NCBI GenBank assembly: GCA_022494885.1
Contig: JAGVSM010001359.1
Coordinates: 62,001 to 126,000 of the forward strand
Length of the DNA: 64,000 nt
Origin: Micrasema longulum
Lineage: Eukaryota; Arthropoda; Insecta; Trichoptera; Brachycentridae
Direction: 5' to 3'
The translations under genes were made by a program, and so were the position numbers. The notes beneath the pieces were generated by a model. It was given only the letters and a program-made list of their open reading frames with translations, ran no database searches and was not told where the DNA came from. Positions 56,545-64,000 of this stretch are shown here, one piece after another; within the stretch, counting starts at the first letter, position 1; each line of letters starts with the position of its first letter.

Positions 56545-56615
56545 TATGATCATGTAGTAGTGTCGAACTGCTAATCATTGGGTTCAGGGTTCGAACCCCG
56601 CTCTGCCAAAACTAG
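56545..56615 (+). mobile_element. tRNA-like sequence (SINE head or tRNA relic)
   Basis: CATGTAGTAGTGTCGAACTG, then a B box GGTTCGAACCC and CGCTCTGCC. It does not fold as a full tRNA in my reading, so it is more likely a SINE head. Confidence 0.45.
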
Positions 56616-58140
56616 CTGTTAATTTTCTAGCAAAAACTGGCTCCAAAACTGAAGAACGCTTTTATTTCCTAAGAACTTGTAAATTTTCAAATGTAATAAA
56701 TAACACATTTTATAATAACGGGGAGAAATGATAACGTAAAGAAATATTCATGTTTATGGGAATAAAATGTAGATTGTAAACTTTTTTATTTAAAAACAGT
56801 TCCACATGTCCTGACCAGTTTTTCGTTAGTAACAAGTTAATTTATTTTTTGTGAAACAGTTTAATTGTGAATCAGCAACTGTTACTGCTACTCCTTTTAA
56901 ATAATCGAAACGCCCCTCTCCAATTATTATAATTGATATAATATTATATTCTAACGGAGAAGGAAATATTAATAAGAAGAAAATACGAATGCCGTAAGAA
57001 TGATTTAAGTGACCACTTTCCTCACTGCTTATGTTTAAACATACATATTTCTTCGATTCTTTTTATTTGATATTATTGAAATAACGCGATGATGCGAAAC
57101 TCTAATCGAGAAAAATAAGTCTTGTGTGTGGAAATTCGCTTCAAATGACATTATATTTATTTTTTTTGCAATATGAATCATTCAAATATTTTTTCGACTC
57201 TAATTTAAACAAACTTTTACGCATTTGATTGATGTTTTTGGCCGTGTTTGCTAAGAGTTTTTATGTTTGCAAATCAATTTCGTTTGCACACAAAAAACAT
57301 GTTGACATTCGGTTTAGCGAGTTTTTTTTCTCTAATCACCTGCGCTCTGCGGTCGCATGACACGGAATAATGCGTCTTCAAAGTCTCATTGCTAAATTTC
57401 CTTTGAACACCTCGCAAATAAAAAAATTGGACCTCGACGTTCTTCGGAAAGATTAAAAACATGAATTATTTATACTCCTATCTATGTCCTTCTGTTATTT
57501 CATTCATAAGACTAAAAATACCTGAATATTTAAATGATTATAATATTATGCTAATCGATTTTTATTGACCACCCAAAAATGAAAAGTGTCACTAATTTAT
57601 GAGACTTTTTTGCTTACCGTTACACTTTATTTATTGTTTGCTTTACAAAATTTATTTCATAAGCTTATATCTTTGCATTTTTTGTTTATATGCTTACTGT
57701 TTTTTCTTGCATACCTTTGTTATTATTGTTTTTTTTTGTTTACTTTGTAAAACTTTTTATCATATCCTTTTTAACTAATTTCACAATTTTTTTCTGTATA
57801 TTCTGTTTATTATTTAGTATGTTAGCATGTATTTCATTTTTATTTTTTGTAAATGCCTTTTGGGCGTTAATGAACAAAATAAAAAAATAACATCGTTTTC
57901 CTCTTCATCTTCAACTAGTGTAGGGGCTCACCGCATCAGCAAGCAATACAATCCTACAAACAATATAGATTTTATTGTTTATTTATTTTGAAAAGAGGGT
58001 TGTGACAAAACAATTCTCAACGTAATTCTTTTCGTTTGGCTTATAAAAAAAAACATTGCCTAAAGGACCTCTACAATCCGCCCTTAACCAAATCAATAAG
58101 TTAATCCATCTCTTTAATGTAGGTACGTTCATAATATCAC
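56616..58140. other. AT-rich stretch
   Basis: A partial family E piece at about 56995-57090 (AAGTGACCACTTTCCTCACT, TATGTTTAAACATACATATT); otherwise no gene or repeat. The open frame at 57690-57890 is Phe/Leu-rich noise. Confidence 0.35.
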
Positions 58141-58900
58141 CCCCTTGTCGAACTAGCCCCGGTGTAGTTATCTTATTATATTAATATAAATAATATATTA
58201 CGGTGTTTGTTGTATCGATTGGGGTGTCTGACGTCATGTTGGCGACATTTCTACCCCTGGTGACGCAGAGGAGTCATAAATCCCTTGTAATTGCGTCGCA
58301 GGTCGCAGATCGCTAGGAACAGGGTAGGTCAAATCCAGGGTGGGTTTATAACACCATCATGTTGAAGTCGAGATCCATAAATTCGCGCCGGTAAAATTTT
58401 ATATTGACTGGAAAATAATACTCATATAAGTATTCGTATTCTCTGTTCAGATGTTCTCAGCACTGACAGTTCCGTTGTCGATTTTGCTAGTGTCGATTTC
58501 ATTATAACTCTTTTGAAAACAGTAATTATGTTAAGAAAGAAATTACCTACCGTTATTTTTTTATGTCACGGATTAAATAATTACTAGAAGGCAACACCGG
58601 TAACTAACCTAAAAACGTTTAACGTGACAGCTAGAGAGACAGCAATCGGACGGAAGAGAGAGACAGCGCCTTACAAAACAATTAAGGACGCATGTGTATT
58701 CCTTCCCAAACGACGTATATCTTCTGCTACTGCTGGCGCGCTGAACATTGTCAAGAAAAACGAAAGAGCATTTGGTAGATTCATTAAACATTTTTTTATT
58801 ATTATTTCATTTATCAATTGGCAGGTAAAAACACAAATCAGTACACCATGAGGTCAACTAATTTCTCCACTCGATTTCTTTCACCCGCGAGTAGAAACTA
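58141..58900. other. GC-raised, unassigned stretch
   Basis: 58200-58400 and 58600-58780 are less AT-rich than their surroundings. A frame from 58624 (MTARETAIGRKRETAPYKTI) is open for 75 codons, but the family is not recognised. Confidence 0.3.
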
Positions 58901-60247
58901 ATTAAATGAGACCAAAAAGGAAAATAATAAATATGTGTCACCCACCCTAATTTTACCGGACCGAGTGATTTTGCGCGATACGTGTGAACGGGCCCGCACA
59001 TAACAGACTCAATAAATCATTTTAAGGGTATTAATAATATATATTTCATCAAAAGATCTCCTTTCTCCTAAACATATATATCGTGATGTAGCACCACAAG
59101 AAAAATAATAAATTCATCCCGACCAAGGTTTTATACTTAACGTATTATAAATTATTTAACCTCCGGATATAATTAAAGACCTCGTTCTGAGAACATCGAG
59201 TATCCAATATTTTCCAAAATGATATTATTGGATTTTATTATTCTGTCTATGAGTCCATACAATCGTTCCTATCAAGGTTTCTAAAAAAACATAGGTACCT
59301 CAAAATTACTGTTAAAATTCAGTGTATTTGTGAAAACAGCAATTGTCCGCATTAATTTGTTTGAATTAACAGAAAATATCCTTTAATTAGCATTTCTACC
59401 ACTGTCACTCATTGTTTGAAATTTTAAAAGCTGTTCTGAATAGTCTGCTGTACATATATTGTATGTTTTTAGCAATGTTTACTTGATATTTTGTAATCTG
59501 AATATGGACAGTTCACTACTATAGAAGTTTCCGATAATTGCTATTTTTATTTCGACCATTCATGCCGATTTACATCGTAGTTTGCACTAAAAACCACAAT
59601 ATCTTAATTATTGTCAAAAGACAGCAAATGTTTTTTTAATATTTAAATATACATACAATATTTATAAAATTTCATGTTCAGTGCACTAAAAGTATGTCGA
59701 TGACTTTATTTCATTAAAAGACATAAAAACCATAAACCGTCTTAGTTAGTTAAAACACTCCTGAAAAATTGTTAGCGTGTGACATTTGAGGTCTCTAAAG
59801 CAAGGTCTCCAATTATTACTACTTAATAATTAATATTTATGTTTGTACGCGTTTTTTCAACAATTAAAACTACCAAATGTATGTTTAAAAAGGAACCTTT
59901 GTTTTCCAGACTAAACAATAATTATTAGATAATTAAACAAAAATTCAGCGATTAATTACATTTTTCAGTATTTGATTGTTTAAGTAAAGCACTGCTTTTT
60001 TGATAAAAATACTGAATTTATGAGTTGCTCTTTGTTAACCATGCTGTAACAAATATATCGTCGGCAGAATGATGTAAGGGACAGAGTGGTAATTATTGTT
60101 GAAGTGAAAAAAAACGCATGTCTTATTTTTGATAATGTACTCGTATAAATACAAATTACCGCTATATTGAATTCGTAATGAAAACGCACTAAAATAAATA
60201 AATAAAAAATATAATCTACTTTGGTAATAGATTTATCTGAACTGTGA
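58901..60247. other. AT-rich stretch
   Basis: No gene or repeat I can support. Confidence 0.35.
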
Positions 60248-60350
60248 GTAGTTTGCCTTACTAGGTACAACCTGTTTTAAGGCAGACATTTTTTATGCGC
60301 AGTGCAAAATAATAATAAAAAATGTCTACCTGCTAGTGTATTTCTACTAC
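60248..60350 (+). repeat. Direct repeat, partner at 61287-61376
   Basis: TTACTAGGTACAACCTGTTT, TAAGGCAGACAT and GCAGTGCAAAATAATAATAA recur at 61287-61376, about 1 kb away. Confidence 0.75.
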
Positions 60351-61286
60351 TAACTATTTATCTACTTAAATCAGTGATTTTGTATGAAGCTTAAGCGTTT
60401 TTTTAACCAAATATTTCATTTTTAAAGGTATACATGATTTTTAAATGTTTAAATCAAACAAATGTACCGCTGACCACCTACTGATTTACGCTGTATTTCA
60501 AGGAATGTACGTCTTTGAGGTACGCGTTATTCAAAAAAAGAGTTTTATATTGTTGCTCGTGTATTTTGTGAAAACCTTGTTTAATTTATTTTTTCAAAAT
60601 TAATAACAAGCGTTCAAGTAAAATAAAATAATCATCTTTATATAAAAATAGACTTGATATTATTGATTTATTTTAACGCCAAAAATTCAGATTAAGTATG
60701 AAGAAATGAGTTTTTAATAACATTGCTTACGTATATATCTGTGTAAAATATTGTGTCATAAACCTCCTTCTCAGCGGAAGCAGCTTGCTTATATTTTATC
60801 AAAATACTCTATTATCATCAACCGCATCTTCAAGTCAACTGAACTCAAAATGGCGTTTGCTTCTCAGTGACAGTTATCGATAATAATATTGTCATGAGGA
60901 AAAAAATCGTAAATCTATTTTTTTTCAATATTTTGCCTGTTCAAAGACTCCTCATGTTCAAACCATCCACCCTCTCCCCTATCTATTTGATACTTGAGTA
61001 AATTATATTTTTCTTAATCTTTCTGGTTCCCTGAGAACAGTGCCATTTTTCTGTCATTCAAAATAAATTGATGATGACGTTTATCTTTAGATATAACCTT
61101 GAATGCAATATATCGCCAGCTCTTTTATAAATGTTACAGATAAGTAATCATTTCTCCCAGTATCATTCCTCATTGTCTGATTTGATTCAGGTATTTCTGA
61201 TATCTTTATCAAAAAAAAATATTTGTTATAACTAACAAAGGCATCTCTACATAATTGATATCGGCTAGTTTAATTGATCGCTTGAC
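60351..61286. other. AT-rich stretch
   Basis: Nothing recognised between the two direct repeats. Confidence 0.35.
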
Positions 61287-61376
61287 ACTTACTAGGTATA
61301 ACCTATTTTAAGACAGACATGTTTGTATGCAGTGCAAAATAATAATAATTACTACTCCAAGTGTATTTATTATACA
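61287..61376 (+). repeat. Direct repeat, partner at 60248-60350
   Basis: TTACTAGGTATAACCTATTT, AAGACAGACATG and GCAGTGCAAAATAATAATAA. Confidence 0.75.
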
Positions 61377-61694
61377 AGTTTAATTTTATAATTTAATTAC
61401 AAATTTTTCATGAATTTTGTTATTTAATTATCAGTGTGAGTCCCAATGTTAATAAATTTAAATATTAAATAATTTATCAAGTATTAAATATTGAAATAAA
61501 TATAATATATCAGAAATTTTTCATTAATTTATTTACTACATGCAGACTACAAAATATTATTTATATCAACAAGGATTAATCCGATCTGAAAGGTTAACGA
61601 TGTGCAGTTCTGATATCTCATAAATATGACATTTAATGCCACTTCATAATATTCATACTAAATTTAGCTTTCCTCTTTTTAATATTACGTTTTG

Positions 61695-62850
61695 TAATTT
61701 ATTTATTTATTTATTAACGGACATTGTCCATGTATACAATTTATAGGGTTTAAATATTACAATAAAAGAATAGTTTAAAACATTTAAAAAAAAGAAAAGA
61801 AGCATTGACAAACATAAGGGACATCGAGACAAGATCTGGACTATTTATTTAGTGCTCGTTTAAATCCTTGTAAACTTAAACCAAAAAAGTCCAGATCTTG
61901 TCTCGAGTTAACAATACGACAACGACATTGGAGAATTTAGGCCACAGTTTGTTCTATGCTGGTCGATGAACAGTACTTCATTGTTTCTCAATCTACGAGT
62001 CGGAATATTGAATTTTTCTTGTCCCAGTAATGATGGAACATCGATTATACCATTTAGTATTCCGAAAATATATATGGAGTCAATATTAGTTCTACGTTCT
62101 TGTAGACTAGAAATATTTAACATTGACGCTATTTCAGCATAAGAATAATTATCTCTCTCTAGTCCGAGCGTCCACGCTATTTTTCGAAGCAAGCGATGTT
62201 GGACTGATTCAATGTGATTTATGCAATTGACATAGAATGGAGACCAGATCACGGAGGCATATTCTAGAAGAGGGCGAACAGTTAAGCAATAAAGAGTTTT
62301 GATTGTACGGACATTAGTAAAATCAGAGGATATTCTGTTAATGAAGCCAAGTAATTTCAGTGATTTATTTACTGTATTATCTATATGCTCGTTGGATGTC
62401 AGTTTATAGTCCAAAACAACTCCTAAATCTGATGAACTTAACTACATCAATTTTGGAGTTTTCTAATAGGTACTCGAAGGAAATCGGTTGTTTTGTTCTA
62501 TAAAATGACATTAAACTTATAATTAGAAATCAAACACTGATTTCTAATTATAAGTTTAAATATGGAGTTCTACAAAATAAACACCAAATCAATCAATAAA
62601 ATGACATTATTTTGCATTTTTTAATATTTACTTCTAATTTATTGACTTTACACCATTGGTTAAAAGAGTTAATGTCTGATTGAAGAAGAAAACAGTCTTG
62701 TAAAGTTTGAATTATTTTGAGAATTTTGTTGTCGTCCGCTGTAATGACTAAAGGGGTAAATTTTCATTATTAATGACCCCTATCAATGATTCGTCTTAAA
62801 TTATCCCAATTAATGATTCGTAATACATCATTTAAAAAATATTATTTAAA
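61695..62850 (-). mobile_element. Jockey-like LINE RT C-terminus (family J2)
   Basis: The minus strand reads CFLLQSDINSFNQWCKVNKL, EVNIKKCKIMSFYRTKQPI; a frameshift; then DYKLTSNEHIDNTVNKSLKL, LGFINRISSDFTNVRTIKTL, LTVRPLLEYASVIWSPFYVN, HRLLRKIAWTLGLERDNYSY and NIPTRRLRNNEVLF. This is the NxxKCxxMSF / DYKLxxxxHI / LVRxxLEYASVIWSP order of Jockey-clade RTs. The 3' end has TTTATTTATTTATTAACGG. An 83-bp insert interrupts it (62514-62596). Confidence 0.9.
62514..62596. mobile_element. 83-bp hairpin insert with 13-14 bp target duplication
   Basis: TAAAATGACATTA occurs at 62501-62513 and again at 62597-62609 (the preceding A also matches, making 14). Between lie two perfect 20-bp inverted arms (62513-62532, 62538-62557, loop AACAC) and 38 nt ending AATCAATCAA. 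Removing insert and one copy restores the LINE frame (KIMSFYRTKQ). Confidence 0.85.
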
Positions 62851-63219
62851 GTAATTATGATAACCCTCTATTATAGGGGTCAATGCACTCCTTTTGTTTA
62901 TTTTTTTAAATACGGAGATATTTTAAATTAATTAACTGATATTTGTAATTAAATTCAGAGTATGATGGTATTTGTGTTCATCTTATAAATAAGATTAATA
63001 ATGATTTGGTCATGTGGACAAATTCTCGAATTTTTCACTTGTACCTTTCCTGCTATAGTTGTTGCTGGTAATTTACTTCGTACTTTCATTATCTATGATG
63101 AATCAACTGGCACACGAATATAATATTGAAAACAAGCATATAAAGATAATTTGAAAAATCCACACGTGAATGTCTACTACCCAATAGGCAGAAGGGTGAA
63201 AAGTTACAGTGTGTAAAGA
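62851..63219. other. Unassigned stretch
   Basis: Nothing recognised. Confidence 0.35.
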
Positions 63220-63640
63220 ATCACTTAGCTCAGCGGATGACAGATAGACGCAATAGAATCGATGTCTAATACTCTAAATTGCGTGTCAACGTGGACAAAA
63301 GAGTATGGTTTACTCATAAACTAATCTAAAACACAAATTATGTATGCGGGTATTCAAAGATTGCTTAATAAGCTAGACGTATCTTCACTTAATCCTCTTA
63401 ATGTCAATGGTACCAATATTCAATACAGGAAATCTGTAAAAAATCTAGGAGTACTTATAGACGAACATCTATGCTGGCGAGCTCATACTAATGAATTAAG
63501 CCGCAAAATATTTTGCAGTCTACACTCACTCAGAAGGTTGCAAAAATTCTTACCCATTGATACTAAATGCACTCCGGTACAAGCATTACTACTACCCACT
63601 CTAGATTATAACATCTTCATACATTACTACTACCCATTCG
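63220..63640 (+). mobile_element. LINE reverse-transcriptase thumb fragment
   Basis: Reads ADDRQIDAIESMSNTLNCVS-like, a stop, SKTQIMYAGIQRLLNKLD, VKNLGVLIDEHLCWRAHTNE, IFCSLHSLRRLQKFLP and QALLLPTLDYNIF: the NxxKTQxMxxG..VKNLGVxxDxxLxWxxH..LxLPxLDY pattern of Jockey/CR1-type RTs. Cut at both ends; a SINE follows directly. Confidence 0.85.
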
Positions 63641-63792
63641 TGATTTAACCGAATGTTTTAATTTTGGGGGGCATTTTCAACGACTTGTAGATAACTTACT
63701 CTCAGAAAATGGTAATCAAGTTGTGCTGGAGCGGCGTTTAAACCTCGGACCTTTGATCCGTCAGTCTGCGAAGCTAGCCACGGGACTTTAAC
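63640..63792 (-). mobile_element. tRNA-derived SINE, family 1
   Basis: GCATTTTCAACGACTTGTAG, ATAACTTACTCTCAGAAAAT and CTCGGACCTTTGATCCGTCA match the copies at 8733 and 21460. The B box is decayed (GGTTTAAACGCC on the minus strand). It abuts the LINE fragment. Confidence 0.65.
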
Positions 63793-64000
63793 TAAAAAAT
63801 AAAGTGGTGTATACCGATTTATAAACAAAGAAGTGTGAAACGTCGTACCTCAAAGTGAAATTTGTTTTTGATAATAAAAAATTAAAAATGACACTTACAG
63901 AATTGACACTAACTATACAAAATTCTCACTCATTGGCCGATTTCACATGAATCGTCCTAATCCTCGCGGCACGGTAAGATTATGGTGAATTGACATTTAC
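63793..64000. other. Window edge, unassigned
   Basis: No feature recognised. Confidence 0.4.

Noticed and set aside
57690..57890. Membrane-protein-like Phe/Leu-rich open frame
   Set aside because: Composition follows from T-rich DNA; no start context, exon signals or homology.
58624..58851. 75-codon plus-strand open frame (MTARETAIGRKRETAPYKTI)
   Set aside because: GC-raised but overlapped by an equal minus-strand frame, and no motif was recognised; kept only as an unassigned stretch.

Overview
The window is eukaryotic nuclear DNA, most likely from an insect. It is very AT-rich, intron-rich and full of degenerate transposable elements (TEs). The insect call rests on three things: the host gene, the LINE, mariner, piggyBac-like and tRNA-SINE relics, and GT-AG introns with short T-rich acceptors. 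I cannot fix the order; a large-genome hemimetabolous group such as Hemiptera is only a guess. There are no prokaryotic operons, CRISPR arrays or intact transposons.

Region 1 (1-7184, + strand): the last four coding exons of CPSF6, the 68-kDa subunit of cleavage factor Im in mRNA 3'-end processing. Exons at 292-485, 4011-4058, 5289-5378 and 6971-7184 join in frame to give 181 residues ending at TAG 7182-7184. They hold the conserved [17 protein letters not shown] segment and the C-terminal arginine-rich RS-like domain. The RRM and proline-rich exons lie upstream, outside the window. The introns hold a pogo-like MITE, a mariner relic abutting a hAT relic, an RTE-type LINE tail and a foldback element. 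The 3' UTR and flank follow.

Region 2 (about 7.2-22.4 kb): gene-poor DNA with non-autonomous DNA elements: a foldback with a SINE in one arm, a pogo-like element, a TTAA-flanked piggyBac-like element with a nested MITE, and several hairpin MITEs. A coding-like island at 18.9-19.3 kb is unexplained.

Region 3 (22.4-24.0 kb): a nearly perfect 8 x 110 bp tandem array, then about 280 bp later a probable promoter, 5' UTR and first coding exon (MASKSIPADK, donor at 23975) of an unidentified + strand gene. A second short ATG exon at 47822-47857 (MRGAPAPVRDDK) has the same phase-0 donor. The two could be alternative first exons of one gene whose body lies beyond the window.

Region 4 (24.5-64 kb): a TE graveyard. 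About 20 5'-truncated LINE 3' ends (RTE-like, Jockey-like and CR1-like reverse-transcriptase C-termini) occur on both strands, all broken. With them are at least three tRNA-derived SINE families, TA-flanked MITEs and long foldbacks, often nested, so the order of insertion can be read. A TA-flanked element at 26367-27379 carries a LINE fragment between perfect 24-bp inverted ends. An 83-bp hairpin insert with a 13-14 bp target duplication sits in a LINE at 62.5 kb.

All identifications come from reading translations and repeat patterns by eye; no database search was run.
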